This document shows positions 48,564 through 57,565 of a DNA stretch of 64,000 bases, one piece after another (position 1 is the stretch's first letter; every line of letters begins with the position of its first letter). Source of the DNA: Anaerolineales bacterium (GTDB lineage Bacteria > Chloroflexota > Anaerolineae > Anaerolineales > Villigracilaceae). The stretch covers positions 81,205 through 145,204 of the forward strand of contig JABARH010000017.1 in the NCBI GenBank assembly GCA_019187665.1, read 5' to 3'. The translations under genes were made by a program, and so were the position numbers. Below the pieces are notes generated by a model, which saw nothing but the letters and a program-made list of their open reading frames with translations, was not told where the DNA came from and did not search any database.

Positions 48564-50672
48564 ATGTCTGATTGGATTGGAAAAACCGCAGGGAAAGTCC
48601 GAATCGAAAAACTGCTTGGCCGCGGGGGGATGGCCGAAGTGTACGCCGGGACTCACGTCACGCTTGATCGCCCGGTGGCGGTCAAGTTTTTACACGGCTA
48701 CCTCGAGGAACACACCGAATTGTTCGAACGCTTTCAACGTGAGGCGCGCGTGGTGGCCGGGCTTCGTCACCCCAACATCATCCAGGTGTACGATTACGAT
48801 GTAGTCGAGGAGCGTCCCTACATCGTGATGGAATTGATCAACGGGCCGTCGCTGGCCGCGTACCTGAAGAGCCTGCACGAACGCGGCGCGCGCATGCCGC
48901 TGGGCATGCTTCGGCGACTGCTGCCCATGCTGGCCTCCGCGCTGGATTACGCCCATCAACAAGGCGTGGTGCATCGCGACATCAAACCGGGCAACATCCT
49001 GCTTTTTTCCAAATCGTCCCCGCCTCGACTGGGCGAGGCGCTTCCGCCGGATGTGGAGCCGCTGCTCGCGGACTTTGGGCTGGTGCGCGTCCTCAGTTCA
49101 GCCAGCCAGACCTCCAGCGGACTGATCACCGGCACGCCCAATTACATGAGTCCCGAACAGGCGCGCGGCGAACATGCGGATCACCGCTCCGACGTATACT
49201 CGCTGGGCATCCTGCTCTACGAAATGATTAGCGGGCGCGTCCCCTTCGACGGGGAAACGGTTACCGCTGTCATGCACAGGGTGCTCTACGAATCCCCGCC
49301 GCCCATCCAGGAAATTTCCCCGGCCCTGCAGGCGGTTCTCGACCGCGCCCTGCAAAAGGAACCGGACCAGCGTTATCAAAGCGCGGGCGAACTTTCGAAT
49401 GCCTTCCTCGGCGCGCTCGGAGCGTTGACCCTGGCCGAAACGCTTCCGCCGATTTCGATTCCGGCCAGCAAGCCGGTCACGCCGCCCGCCACGCAACGAA
49501 ACATTACATTGACCCTGCCCCAGCCGAATTTAGCGCGCTGGGGAATCGTGGCGGTCATTATCGTCATCACCGCCGCGACCCTGCTGCTCCTGCCGGGCTG
49601 GCTCAAGTCAGACTCGTTAACAGGAATCACGCCGACCATGGAACACGGAACGCCCGGCGAGACGCCCTCCATCGGCGCGCTTCGTTTTCAGGATGTGGCC
49701 GGCCGCCTCGACGGCGTGACTGTTTTTATCAATGAAATGCCCCCTCCCGCCGAGGGGACACATTACGAGGTCTGGCTGGTGGGCGGAGAGATCCGCCGCA
49801 GTCTCGGCATCCTGGAACTCGACGCGCAAGGCAACGACGACCTGGCCTTTGTGGACGACCAAAGCCGCAACCTGCTTGCCCGCTACGACAGCATGGAGAT
49901 CACCGTAGAGCCTTCGCCGGACCCAAGCCCCAATGCCTCGGGCGCGGTGGTTTTCTCTTCGGCGATGCCGCCGATGGCGCTGGCACACGTGCGGCATGTG
50001 CTTGTATCCATGACAGATACGCCCGGCCAGATTGGTTTGATCGAGGGCCTGCGCGCCGATTCGCTTCTTTTGGACGAGCAAGCCAACCTTATGTTGGACG
50101 CCTTTGACGCCAACGATCGGGCTGCCGCGCAGAAACACGCCGAGGCAATTACGAACCTGATTGTTGGTTCGCAATCGCCCGATTACGGCGACCTGGACGG
50201 CGACGGCGAAGTGACCGATCCCGGCGATGGGTATGGACTCTTATTGAACGGTGAAAATCCCGGTTACACCGAAGGCGTCGAATCGCACACCCTGTACGCC
50301 ATGCAGGGGGGAGACGCATCAGAGAGCGTTATTCTGCATGGCGGGCATGTGGTCGCCTCCATCACAAATGTGGAGGGTTGGTTGGTTCAACTGCGCGATC
50401 TGTCTCTTGCCATTTTGAAAAAACCGTCCGATACAGAGTTGCGCGGCTTAATCGTTCAGGCAGTGGGACTGGCCGACCAGATCGTGACCGGCGTGGACCT
50501 GGACGGCGACGAACGCATTGAACCCATCCTCGGCGAGGGCGGCGTGACAACGGCTTACCAGCACGCCTACTACATGGCCGACATGGATATTCTCTTCGGC
50601 GCGGGGCAGGTGATGCCTCCGGGGCCAACCCCGTCTGCGACCATGCAGCCCTATGAGTATCAGGAAAAATAA
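48564..50672 (+). CDS. Transmembrane Ser/Thr protein kinase with RskA-like sensor
   Basis: 702 aa. The Hanks-type kinase domain (about 12-285) has LGRGGMAEVYAG (Gly loop), Lys41, HRDIKPGN (about 137-144), ADFGLV (about 169-174), the activation loop with GTPNYMSPEQARGE, and DHRSDVYSLG; all catalytic residues are present. One helix (about 326-347) leads to an extracytoplasmic part. Residues about 365-480 (GVTVFINEMPPPAEGTHYEVWLVGGEIRRSLGILELDAQGN) resemble the C-terminal domain of anti-sigma factors RskA. Then comes a helical region with two EF-hand/dockerin-like Ca loops, DLDGDGEVTDPGDG and DLDGDERIEP. PASTA repeats are absent, so it is not PknB-like. The signal sensed is unknown. Confidence 0.9.
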   Translation: MSDWIGKTAGKVRIEKLLGRGGMAEVYAGTHVTLDRPVAVKFLHGYLEEHTELFERFQREARVVAGLRHPNIIQVYDYDVVEERPYIVMELINGPSLAAYLKSLHERGARMPLGMLRRLLPMLASALDYAHQQGVVHRDIKPGNILLFSKSSPPRLGEALPPDVEPLLADFGLVRVLSSASQTSSGLITGTPNYMSPEQARGEHADHRSDVYSLGILLYEMISGRVPFDGETVTAVMHRVLYESPPPIQEISPALQAVLDRALQKEPDQRYQSAGELSNAFLGALGALTLAETLPPISIPASKPVTPPATQRNITLTLPQPNLARWGIVAVIIVITAATLLLLPGWLKSDSLTGITPTMEHGTPGETPSIGALRFQDVAGRLDGVTVFINEMPPPAEGTHYEVWLVGGEIRRSLGILELDAQGNDDLAFVDDQSRNLLARYDSMEITVEPSPDPSPNASGAVVFSSAMPPMALAHVRHVLVSMTDTPGQIGLIEGLRADSLLLDEQANLMLDAFDANDRAAAQKHAEAITNLIVGSQSPDYGDLDGDGEVTDPGDGYGLLLNGENPGYTEGVESHTLYAMQGGDASESVILHGGHVVASITNVEGWLVQLRDLSLAILKKPSDTELRGLIVQAVGLADQIVTGVDLDGDERIEPILGEGGVTTAYQHAYYMADMDILFGAGQVMPPGPTPSATMQPYEYQEK

Positions 50673-50832
50673 AGAAGGGGCGATTGTCATTCCCGGGATG
50701 CTTATGCAACGGGCGTTACATAATTTCAGTGCCGCAATTTTCAAGCGGCAGCGCCGGACGCGTGATAAATAGCGCGCACTTTTCTTCCTCCCTGGCCTCT
50801 CCTGCGGGGACGAGGCTGCGTAACGTGAGAAA

Positions 50833-50866
50833 AACAAAACGTCCCCGCTGGCGGGGACGTTTTGTT
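50833..50866. terminator. Terminator between the kinase gene and the DUF4190-like gene
   Basis: A 16-bp stem (50833-50848 with 50851-50866), AACAAAACGTCCCCGC and its complement. Read leftward it ends in a T-rich stretch after the DUF4190-like gene. Confidence 0.75.
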
Positions 50867-50871
50867 GCGGG

Positions 50872-51198
50872 TTAGTAGCCCAGGCTCTGATTGATGGTGC
50901 TGAACACATTGCCGATCGTCGGGCCGAGGAAAATACCGGCCACCGCATTAAGACAAGCCAGTACGATTCCGATGATGGAAAGAACCATCCCCGCGATTGC
51001 CAGGTTTTTCTGTTCGGGGGATTTCATACCAAGATAACCCAGCACAGCGCCGACCAAACCCAGCGGGACGCCGCAGATGGGAAGGAACCAGGCGCACAGA
51101 TTGATTATGCCCAACACCAGCGAGGCGATCGCCATGATGCGCGCGTTATCTGTGGAAGCCGGGGCCGGAGCGGGCGAGGGGGTGGATGACTGATCCAT
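50872..51198 (-). CDS. DUF4190-like small membrane protein
   Basis: 108 aa; AAGGAG 8 nt before the ATG. A Pro/Ala/Ser-rich N-terminus (about 20 residues) is followed by two hydrophobic hairpin segments (about 22-55 and 65-90). The pattern IASLVLGIINLCAWFLPICGVPLGLVGAVLGYLGMKS is that of DUF4190, where a short helical hairpin is duplicated. Function unknown. Confidence 0.78.
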   Translation of the reverse strand: MDQSSTPSPAPAPASTDNARIMAIASLVLGIINLCAWFLPICGVPLGLVGAVLGYLGMKSPEQKNLAIAGMVLSIIGIVLACLNAVAGIFLGPTIGNVFSTINQSLGY

Positions 51199-51264
51199 GA
51201 TACATTCTCCTTGTGTGATGATTTTGCAGAACTGAATTTATTGTATCAGAACTTACTCACAATT

Positions 51265-51280
51265 GGCGTTCTCTAACGCC
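51265..51280. repeat. AGAG/CTCT-loop palindrome, perfect copy
   Basis: GGCGTT-CTCT-AACGCC is a perfect 6-bp stem. The left flank CTTACTCACAATT resembles CTTACGCATAATT beside the copy at 53654. Confidence 0.65.
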
Positions 51281-51378
51281 AGCAGGCGCGTTAGACCTTC
51301 AGCGCGCCCTACGCAAGGTTTTGCGTACGTCCTGTATATATGACCCCGGCGGAAAGTCAAGCCCGAATTTCGCTGTGC

Positions 51379-51384
51379 TACAAT
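51379..51384 (+). promoter_or_regulatory. -10 box of uvrC
   Basis: TGCTACAAT, with its box 7 nt before ATG 51392; leaderless. Confidence 0.55.
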
Positions 51385-51391
51385 TACCGTC

Positions 51392-53263
51392 ATGGAAATT
51401 TCGGAAAAGATTCAGGGCATTCTCGCCACGCTGCCACCCAAGCCGGGCTGTTACCTGATGAAGAACGCAGAGGGGACGATCATCTATATCGGCAAGGCGG
51501 TCAACCTCAAGAACCGCGTCCGCTCCTACTTCCATGCGGATGCCGGTCACGACAACAAGACCCGCCGCCTCGTGCGCGACATCCGCAACATCGAGTGGAT
51601 CGTGGTCGGCTCGGAGCTCGAGGCGCTGATCCTCGAAATGAATCTGATCAAGCGCCACCGCCCGAAGTACAACATCAAACTCAAGGACGACAAGCGCTAC
51701 CCCTACATCAAAGTCCATTGGGGCGAGGCGTTCCCGCACGTCACCGTGACGCGCAACATGAGCGAGGACGGTTCGCGCTACTTCGGTCCGTACACTTCGG
51801 CTTGGGCAGTCTATCAAACTCTCGACGTTCTGCGCCGCGTCTTCCCCTATCTCACCTGCGACCGCGAGATCACCGGGCAGGATAAGCGCGCCTGTCTCTA
51901 TTACGATATCAAACTTTGCACCGCCCCCTGCATCGGCGCGGTGAATCAAGAACAATACCGGCAGATGATCTCCGACCTGATGGAATTCCTCGCGGGACAT
52001 TCTGAGCCGGTCGTCACTCGAATCCAATCGGAGATGGAAAAAGCATCCGAGGAGATGCGCTATGAAAAAGCCGCCGCCCTGCGCGACCAGATGAAGGCAC
52101 TGCAAACCATCATCGAGCGTCAGAAGGTCGTCTTCGCCGCAGACTACAAAGATTCGGATGTGCTTGCCATGGCGCGCGCGGACGGCGAAGCCTGCGTGCA
52201 GATCTTTTTCATTCGCGGCGGAAAACTGATCGGGCGCGAATATTTTGTACTCGAGGGAACCGAAGATGTCGCCGACCCTGAAGTGATGCGGCAGTTTATG
52301 ATGCAGTTCTACACCGAGGCGGCAAATGTGCCTCAACAGGTTTTGCTCCCGCAGGAAATCGAGGAAGCGAAGATCATCGGCGAGTGGATGCGCTCGCGGC
52401 GCGGCGGCGAAAAAGTGGAGATCCGTGTGCCGAAGGAGGGACAGCCGCGCGAACTGGTGCAGATGGCGGCGGAAAACGCAACGGAAACATTATCTGCATT
52501 GCGCGCGCAATGGCAGGCGGATGCGCACAAGCAGGAACAATCGCTGGCAGAGTTGCAGTCCGCGTTGAATTTATCTGCGCCGCCGAATCGCATCGAGTGC
52601 TACGATGTCTCGCACACACAGGGAGTTGCAACCGTCGGCGCGATGGTGGTCTTCGAGCAGGGCGTGCCTGCCAGGAGGCTGTATCGCAAATTCAACATTG
52701 ACAGCACGTCCATCGGCGCGCCGGACGATTTCGCCTCGATGGAGGAAATGCTCACCCGCAGATTCCGCAGGTGGGCATCGGCTCAGGAAACAGCGACCCA
52801 GCCCGGGTCCAAGAATGACGCGTCGTTTTCCTTTCTGCCGGACCTGATCATCATTGACGGAGGCAAGGGTCAACTGGGGCGCGTGGTCAGCGTCCTCGAA
52901 AATTTTGATTTATTTGGAAAGGTCGCGGTTGTCGGTCTCGCAAAACAGGAGGAGGAAATTTTCTTTCCGCATAAATCCGCGCCGCTGATTCTGCCGCGCC
53001 ACTCGCAGGCGCTCTACCTTGTGCAAAGAATCCGCGACGAGGCGCACCGCTTCGGGATCACCGCGCACCGGGCGCGGCGCAGCAAGCAGGGACTCGCCTC
53101 CGTGATGGACGCCATCCCCGGTGTGGGACCGGTGAGACGAAAAGCCCTCTTGAAACATTTCGGTTCTGTGGATAAGATTCGGTCGGCTACAATGGAAGAG
53201 TTGACCGCCGTGAAAGGAATTAACCCAGCCGTGGCAGAAAGCATCAAGGCGAGTTTGGAATGA
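51392..53263 (+). CDS. uvrC: Excinuclease ABC subunit C
   Basis: 623 aa, normal length. The N-terminal GIY-YIG nuclease (PGCYLMKNAEGTIIYIGKA, about 15-35) makes the 3' incision. A Cys-containing segment (DKRACLYYDIKLCTAPCIGAV) and the UvrB-binding UVR motif (about 205-240) follow. The C-terminal RNase H-like domain (IECYDVSHTQGVATVGAMVVFEQG, LIIIDGGKGQL) makes the 5' incision, and tandem HhH (IPGVGPVRRKALLKHFGS) closes the protein. It acts in nucleotide excision repair with UvrAB. Its stop overlaps the start of the receiver-domain gene. Confidence 0.97.
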   Translation: MEISEKIQGILATLPPKPGCYLMKNAEGTIIYIGKAVNLKNRVRSYFHADAGHDNKTRRLVRDIRNIEWIVVGSELEALILEMNLIKRHRPKYNIKLKDDKRYPYIKVHWGEAFPHVTVTRNMSEDGSRYFGPYTSAWAVYQTLDVLRRVFPYLTCDREITGQDKRACLYYDIKLCTAPCIGAVNQEQYRQMISDLMEFLAGHSEPVVTRIQSEMEKASEEMRYEKAAALRDQMKALQTIIERQKVVFAADYKDSDVLAMARADGEACVQIFFIRGGKLIGREYFVLEGTEDVADPEVMRQFMMQFYTEAANVPQQVLLPQEIEEAKIIGEWMRSRRGGEKVEIRVPKEGQPRELVQMAAENATETLSALRAQWQADAHKQEQSLAELQSALNLSAPPNRIECYDVSHTQGVATVGAMVVFEQGVPARRLYRKFNIDSTSIGAPDDFASMEEMLTRRFRRWASAQETATQPGSKNDASFSFLPDLIIIDGGKGQLGRVVSVLENFDLFGKVAVVGLAKQEEEIFFPHKSAPLILPRHSQALYLVQRIRDEAHRFGITAHRARRSKQGLASVMDAIPGVGPVRRKALLKHFGSVDKIRSATMEELTAVKGINPAVAESIKASLE

Positions 53264-53634
53264 AACAAGTCTGGATCGTGGACGACGACGAAGAGATGTC
53301 GCGCGCCGTGCGGTTGATGGTGAAACTGCTGGACGGCGAGACGACCGCGTTTATGAACGCGCGCGCCGCGGCGCAAGCCGTTATAGACGGGCGCTGTCCG
53401 GACCTGTTCATCCTCGACATCAACATGCCCGAAGTGACCGGGCTCGACTTGCTGGAATTTCTGCGCCGCCGCGCAACCACAAAGAACCTGCCGGTCGTCA
53501 TGCTCTCCACCGAAGCCTCGGATGTGATGATTGACCGCGCCAAGGCGCTCGGCGCGGACGCCTACGTCTCGAAACCGGTTACAATTGAAGAACTCGAACG
53601 CGCCATCAACAACGCGTTCGCAAAAAGAAAGTAA
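53260..53634 (+). CDS. Single-domain response regulator
   Basis: 124 aa consisting only of a CheY-like receiver. The acidic pair Asp8/Asp9, the phosphoacceptor Asp53 (FILDINMP), Ser83 (VVMLSTE) and Lys105 (VSKPV) are all present. There is no output domain, and no histidine kinase is nearby. It is translationally coupled to uvrC (ATGA), an arrangement that may only reflect transcription economy. Confidence 0.9.
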   Translation: MKQVWIVDDDEEMSRAVRLMVKLLDGETTAFMNARAAAQAVIDGRCPDLFILDINMPEVTGLDLLEFLRRRATTKNLPVVMLSTEASDVMIDRAKALGADAYVSKPVTIEELERAINNAFAKRK

Positions 53635-53653
53635 TCAGGGCTTACGCATAATT

Positions 53654-53669
53654 GGCGTTCTCTAACGCC
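53654..53669. repeat. AGAG/CTCT-loop palindrome, perfect copy
   Basis: GGCGTT-CTCT-AACGCC again, flanked by GGCTTACGCATAATT on the left, which is the reverse complement of the flank at 61733 (AATGATGCGTAAG) apart from one or two bases. Confidence 0.65.
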
Positions 53670-53721
53670 AAACGCAAGGCTCTGCATACGTCCAGGTAAT
53701 TTTGAAAGCGAGAAACAAAGC

Positions 53722-53835
53722 ATGTCAAAAGGCAAGACCCCCACACGCAAGTTAAGCACATCGCAGATCATCTTTTATATCCTGTGCGCGTTGATCGTCA
53801 TCTCCATGGTGCTGACCTCCTTCGCCACGTATTAG
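53722..53835 (+). CDS. 37-aa single-helix membrane protein
   Basis: A short frame ATG 53722 to TAG 53835 encodes a basic, Thr/Ser-rich start (MSKGKTPTRKLSTSQ) followed by one hydrophobic helix (IIFYILCALIVISMVLTSF) and ATY. A GAGA(AA) stretch lies about 9 nt upstream. Charge pattern (positive inside) and the clean helix support a real small membrane protein. It lies just upstream of the prfA promoter. Function unknown. Confidence 0.55.
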   Translation: MSKGKTPTRKLSTSQIIFYILCALIVISMVLTSFATY

Positions 53836-53850
53836 CCGTTTCACCGCCGG

Positions 53851-53886
53851 TATAATTTTAAAGCGCGGCGCAATTTGCCGCGCTTT
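53851..53886 (+). promoter_or_regulatory. prfA promoter -10 box and 5' stem-loop
   Basis: GGTATAAT with its box at 53851-53856. Directly after, AAAGCGCGGC (53860-53869) pairs perfectly with GCCGCGCTTT (53877-53886). The stem would lie at the extreme 5' end of the transcript, or end the upstream small gene; no T-run follows. Confidence 0.5.
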
Positions 53887-53937
53887 CGTTCGCTTATTGC
53901 CGCACAGAATCACAGACCGACAAGGACGATCTTCCCC

Positions 53938-55014
53938 ATGCTCGATAAACTCTCTGGAATCGAAGAACGCTTCAAACAAATAGACCTCGAACTCGCCGAA
54001 GCGGGTGGGAACTATCAGCGCGTCGCCGAACTGAACAAGGAACGCATCGAACTCGAACCCATCGTGGACAAGACGCGCGAATATCGCCAGGCGTTGAAAA
54101 ACCTCGACGAAGCCCGCGCCATGCTCGACACCGAAACGGATTCGGAATTGCTTGCCCTCGCCCAAGCCGACATCGCCTCCCTCGAGCCAAAGATCGCAAC
54201 GCTCGAATCCGAGATCAAAAACCTGCTGATCCCCAAAGACCCGCGCGATGATAAAAACGTCATCGTCGAAATCCGCGCCGGACCCGGCGGCGACGAAGCC
54301 GCGCTCTTCTCCGCCGACCTGTTCCGCATGTACACGCGCTACGCCGACCGCCAGAGCTGGAAGAGCGAGATCATGTCCGAAAGCCAGATCGGCATCGGCG
54401 GCTACAAAGAAGTCATCTTCGAGATCAAAGGCAGGGGCGCTTACTCCAAACTTAAATATGAATCGGGCGTGCATCGCGTCCAGCGCGTGCCCGTCACCGA
54501 ATCGTCCGGGCGCATCCACACCTCCACCTCCACCGTCGCCGTGCTCGCCGAAGTGGACGAAGTGGAGATCAACATCCCTGACTCCGATATCGAAATTGAC
54601 GTCTATCGTTCGGCGGGCGCGGGCGGGCAGAACGTGCAAAAAAATTCCACCGCCGTGCGCATCACGCACAAACCGACCGGCATGGTTGTGGCTTGCCAGG
54701 ACGAACGCTCGCAACTGCAAAACAAACTGCGCGCCATGTCCATCCTGCGCGCGCGCCTCTACGAACTGGAAGAGGAAAAGCGCCGCTCGCAACTCGAAGC
54801 CGACCGCCGCTCGCAAGTCGGCAGCGGCGAACGCTCCGAAAAAATCCGCACCTACAACTTCCCGCAAAACCGCGTCACCGATCACCGCATCGGACTCTCC
54901 AGTTACAACCTGCCCGCCGTCATGGACGGCGACATCGAACAATTCATCGAAGAACTCTCCACCCGCGACGAAGCCGACCGCCTGTCCGCCTCCGGCGTGG
55001 ACGACGATGAATGA
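53938..55014 (+). CDS. prfA: Peptide chain release factor 1
   Basis: 358 aa, normal length. The stop-codon recognition region reads [20 protein letters not shown] (tripeptide PVT in place of the common PAT/PET). The catalytic GGQ is at 229-231 ([18 protein letters not shown]). The N-terminal coiled domain and the C-terminal domain are complete. It reads UAA and UAG. prmC, which methylates the GGQ glutamine, follows with a 4-bp overlap. Confidence 0.97.
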   Translation: MLDKLSGIEERFKQIDLELAEAGGNYQRVAELNKERIELEPIVDKTREYRQALKNLDEARAMLDTETDSELLALAQADIASLEPKIATLESEIKNLLIPKDPRDDKNVIVEIRAGPGGDEAALFSADLFRMYTRYADRQSWKSEIMSESQIGIGGYKEVIFEIKGRGAYSKLKYESGVHRVQRVPVTESSGRIHTSTSTVAVLAEVDEVEINIPDSDIEIDVYRSAGAGGQNVQKNSTAVRITHKPTGMVVACQDERSQLQNKLRAMSILRARLYELEEEKRRSQLEADRRSQVGSGERSEKIRTYNFPQNRVTDHRIGLSSYNLPAVMDGDIEQFIEELSTRDEADRLSASGVDDDE

Positions 55015-55880
55015 ACCTGCGCGCCGCCCTCGCCGAATTAACCGCCGGACTACACGGCATCACTGACACGCCTGAACTGGACGCGCAGGTCGCCCTGGCG
55101 CACGCGCTAAATCAATCGCGCACATGGATTCTCTCCCGCCTCGACGCGCCTCTTTCCACGCCCGAAGCGGATTCTGTCCGGCAAGCGTTAGCCAAACTCC
55201 AGTCCGGGACTCCGCTCCCCTACCTGCTCGGACATTGGGAATTTTTCGGACTCGACTTCATCGTCACGCCCGACGTGTTGATCCCCCGCCCCGAAACCGA
55301 ATTACTGATCGAACACGCCCTCGCCTTTTTGAAGTCGCGTGAGCGCGCGCACGCCTCCCCTCTGCGCGCCGCCGACATTGGCGCCGGTTCCGGTTGCATC
55401 GCCGTCACGCTGGCGCATCATGTCCCCAGCCTGCGAGTCACCGCCACCGATCTCTCCCTTCCCGCGCTCGAGGTGACAAAACGCAACGCAAAAAAACACA
55501 ACGTCGCCGGGCGCGTTGACCTGGTTCAATGCGACCTGCTCCCGCCACATCCCAACCCATTGCCAACCGCGAGCCATTTCAATTTGATCTGCGCCAACCT
55601 GCCCTACGTCCCCTCGCATATCGTGCCCTCCCTGCCCATCTTTGGACGCGAACCCCTGCTCGCCCTCGACGGCGGTCCGAACGGACTCGATATCATTCAG
55701 CGCCTGCTCAAAACCGCCCCCGAATGGCTCGCCCCGCGCGGGCTGATCCTGCTTGAGATCGAAGCCTCGCTTGGAATGCAGGCATTATCCCTGGCGTACG
55801 ATATGTTTTCCGAAGCCACGATTCACCTCCATCAGGACTTGACAGGAAAAGACCGTCTGGTGGAAATTGCTTTACCGTAA
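55011..55880 (+). CDS. prmC: Release factor glutamine methyltransferase
   Basis: 289 aa, ATGA-coupled to prfA. An N-terminal helical domain with [27 protein letters not shown] leads into the SAM-binding domain, [16 protein letters not shown]. The substrate-binding motif, NPPY in most members, here reads NLPY (196-199). It methylates the GGQ Gln of RF1/RF2. The last codons lie in the first copy of a 68-bp tandem duplication. Confidence 0.95.
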   Translation: MNLRAALAELTAGLHGITDTPELDAQVALAHALNQSRTWILSRLDAPLSTPEADSVRQALAKLQSGTPLPYLLGHWEFFGLDFIVTPDVLIPRPETELLIEHALAFLKSRERAHASPLRAADIGAGSGCIAVTLAHHVPSLRVTATDLSLPALEVTKRNAKKHNVAGRVDLVQCDLLPPHPNPLPTASHFNLICANLPYVPSHIVPSLPIFGREPLLALDGGPNGLDIIQRLLKTAPEWLAPRGLILLEIEASLGMQALSLAYDMFSEATIHLHQDLTGKDRLVEIALP

Positions 55881-55982
55881 CGCGAGATAGTATCTCGCGC
55901 TACCTTTTACATGGCAAAGACCGTCTGGTGGAAATTGCTTTACCGTAACGCGAGATAGCATCTCGCGCTACCTTTTACATGC
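55848..55982. repeat. 68-bp tandem duplication at the prmC/tsaC junction
   Basis: 55848-55915 and 55916-55982 are near-identical, differing in the base between the hairpin arms (TAGTATC versus TAGCATC). Each unit holds the last codons of prmC, the hairpin CGCGAGATA/TATCTCGCG and an ATG. The second ATG (55979) starts tsaC. Confidence 0.85.
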
Positions 55983-56587
55983 AAACACAACTTCTTTCTG
56001 CATCCGACTCCGCAATTTCGCTCGCCCTGCAAATTCTGCGCGGCGGTGGATTGGTCGCATTTCCGACAGACACGATTTACGGAGTCGGATCACTGGCATT
56101 CGATCAAGCCGCCATCGAGTCGATCTACATTGCGAAAGACCGCCCGCTCGAAAAAGCGATCCCGATTCTGATCGGCGAGGTGAGCGATCTCGAAAAAATC
56201 GCCCGCGACATTCCTCCGCTCGCATTAAGACTCGCGGCGCGTTGCTGGCCCGGCCCGCTGACCATCGTCCTGCCCAAACACCCGCGCCTGCCGGCCGCCG
56301 TTTCATCCACAGCCACGGTCGGCGTGCGCGTGCCGGATCATCCGGTCGCGAGGCACCTGCTCCGCGCGGCTGGACCGCTGGCGGTCACCTCGGCGAATCT
56401 GTCGGGACGCGAGAATCCGCGCAGTGCGCTGGAGGTCATGTCGCAATTGCAAGGGCGCATCCCGCTGGTGGTGGACGGAGGCGAAACGCCCGGCGGAGTC
56501 GCATCCACCGTGGTGGATATCAGCGGCGCGGAGCCGGTCATCCTGCGCGCGGGTCCGATCACGCTCGATGAAATTAAATCAATCTGA
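55979..56587 (+). CDS. tsaC: L-threonylcarbamoyladenylate synthase (Sua5/YciO/YrdC)
   Basis: 202 aa, a single YrdC domain. Motifs: LRGGGLVAFPTDTIYGVG, IYIAKDRPLEKAIPILI (KxR-x-x-K), RCWPGPLTIVLPKH, GVRVPDHPVARHLL, PLAVTSANLSG and VVDGGETPGGVASTVVDIS. It makes threonylcarbamoyl-AMP for t6A37 of ANN-reading tRNAs. YciO-type relatives cannot be excluded. The 5' untranslated sequence is the duplicated copy of the upstream junction. Confidence 0.9.
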   Translation: MQTQLLSASDSAISLALQILRGGGLVAFPTDTIYGVGSLAFDQAAIESIYIAKDRPLEKAIPILIGEVSDLEKIARDIPPLALRLAARCWPGPLTIVLPKHPRLPAAVSSTATVGVRVPDHPVARHLLRAAGPLAVTSANLSGRENPRSALEVMSQLQGRIPLVVDGGETPGGVASTVVDISGAEPVILRAGPITLDEIKSI

Positions 56588-56678
56588 AAATCGCGGTAAG
56601 AATCTCTCATGCCATTTTTAGGACAATTTCAGGATGGGCTTATGTCGCCATGTAAAATGGAAAGTGCATTCTCCTAAC

Positions 56679-56719
56679 AAACCCCGTAAGCCAGTGGCAG
56701 GCTAAACGGGGTTTGGGTT
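56679..56719 (+). terminator. Terminator after tsaC
   Basis: AAACCCCGT (56679-56687) pairs with ACGGGGTTT (56706-56714), with a smaller inner AGCC/GGCT stem, followed by GGGTTTTTAA. Confidence 0.65.
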
Positions 56720-56767
56720 TTTAATGGGAGCATTCACCTTGCGTAGATTCAGTACCGCAACTTTCAA

Positions 56768-56806
56768 GTTGCGCTCGCGAGTTGCGCTCGCGAGTTGCGC
56801 TCGCAA
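56768..56806. repeat. Three tandem 13-bp repeats
   Basis: GTTGCGCTCGCGA twice, then GTTGCGCTCGCAA. It lies in a segment (TCAGTACCGCAACTTTCAAG) that resembles 50729-50756 after the kinase gene, so it may be an expanded member of another dispersed repeat. Confidence 0.75.
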
Positions 56807-56867
56807 GGCGCAAGATAAATCCTGCGGCACCATGTAAGGCGAGGGAATCGTTTGAAAAGGAGGCGGC

Positions 56868-57536
56868 GTGAACATCGTTGTCATTATTTCCGCAAATGCC
56901 GAATGGCGCGCGGTCAGGGAACTTTACCCGCATCTGCAATTACAACAATCCCCCTTCGGAGAATATGCCGACCTGACACTTGACACGCGCCGCCTGACAC
57001 TGTTTCACGGCGGCTGGGGGAAAATATCGGCGGCGGCGAGCGCGCAATTTGTGATTGATCATTTCAAGCCAGACCTGCTGATTAACCTCGGCACATGCGG
57101 AGGCTTCGCGGGACGCATTCAAACCGGCGCCGTGATCCTCGTGGAGCGCGTCATCGTCTACGACATCCTCGAGCAGATGACAGATAGCCGCGAGGCGATC
57201 GAATATTATTCGACAGAGATTGATCTTTCATGGCTGGGAGATGATTTGCCGGACGCCGCAGTGAAAGGCTTGCTGGTCTCCGCCGACCGCGACATTGTGA
57301 TCGAGGACATTCCCATGTTGATTCAAACCTACGGCGCGTCCGCCGCAGACTGGGAATCGGGCGCGATCGCGTGGGTGGCAAAACGCAACGGGACGCGCCT
57401 GCTGATTCTGCGCGGGGTCAGCGATTTGGTGGGAGGCGCGGGCGGCGAGGCATACGGCAATTACGATCTCTTCGCCGCGCGCACCAAAGAGGTGATGAGA
57501 AGATTGTTCGAGATGTTGCCGGGGTTCATCGTATAA
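56868..57536 (+). CDS. Nucleoside phosphorylase-family protein (MTA/SAH nucleosidase-like)
   Basis: 222 aa with a GTG start and AAGGAGG 5 nt upstream. PNP/UDP-phosphorylase fold: VVIISANAEWRAV, FHGGWGKISAAASAQFVIDHFKPDLLINLGTCGGF, GAVILVERVIVYDI, ADWESGAIAWVAKRNG (the Met-Glu of true MTAN is Trp-Glu here) and LRGVSDLVGG with the catalytic Asp. It is probably a nucleosidase or futalosine hydrolase-like enzyme; the substrate cannot be fixed by eye. The uppP gene follows after 29 bp. Confidence 0.8.
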   Translation: MNIVVIISANAEWRAVRELYPHLQLQQSPFGEYADLTLDTRRLTLFHGGWGKISAAASAQFVIDHFKPDLLINLGTCGGFAGRIQTGAVILVERVIVYDILEQMTDSREAIEYYSTEIDLSWLGDDLPDAAVKGLLVSADRDIVIEDIPMLIQTYGASAADWESGAIAWVAKRNGTRLLILRGVSDLVGGAGGEAYGNYDLFAARTKEVMRRLFEMLPGFIV

Positions 57537-57565
57537 TCCCGGCAACTCTTTCTCCAGGAATCAAC

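Noticed and set aside
56640..56719. Small RNA gene ending at the terminator after tsaC
   Set aside because: A TAAAAT stretch lies upstream, but there is no -35 box and no conserved structure visible, so only the terminator is reported.
56768..56806. Short CRISPR-like array
   Set aside because: Units are 13 bp, contiguous, without spacers, and no cas genes exist in the window.
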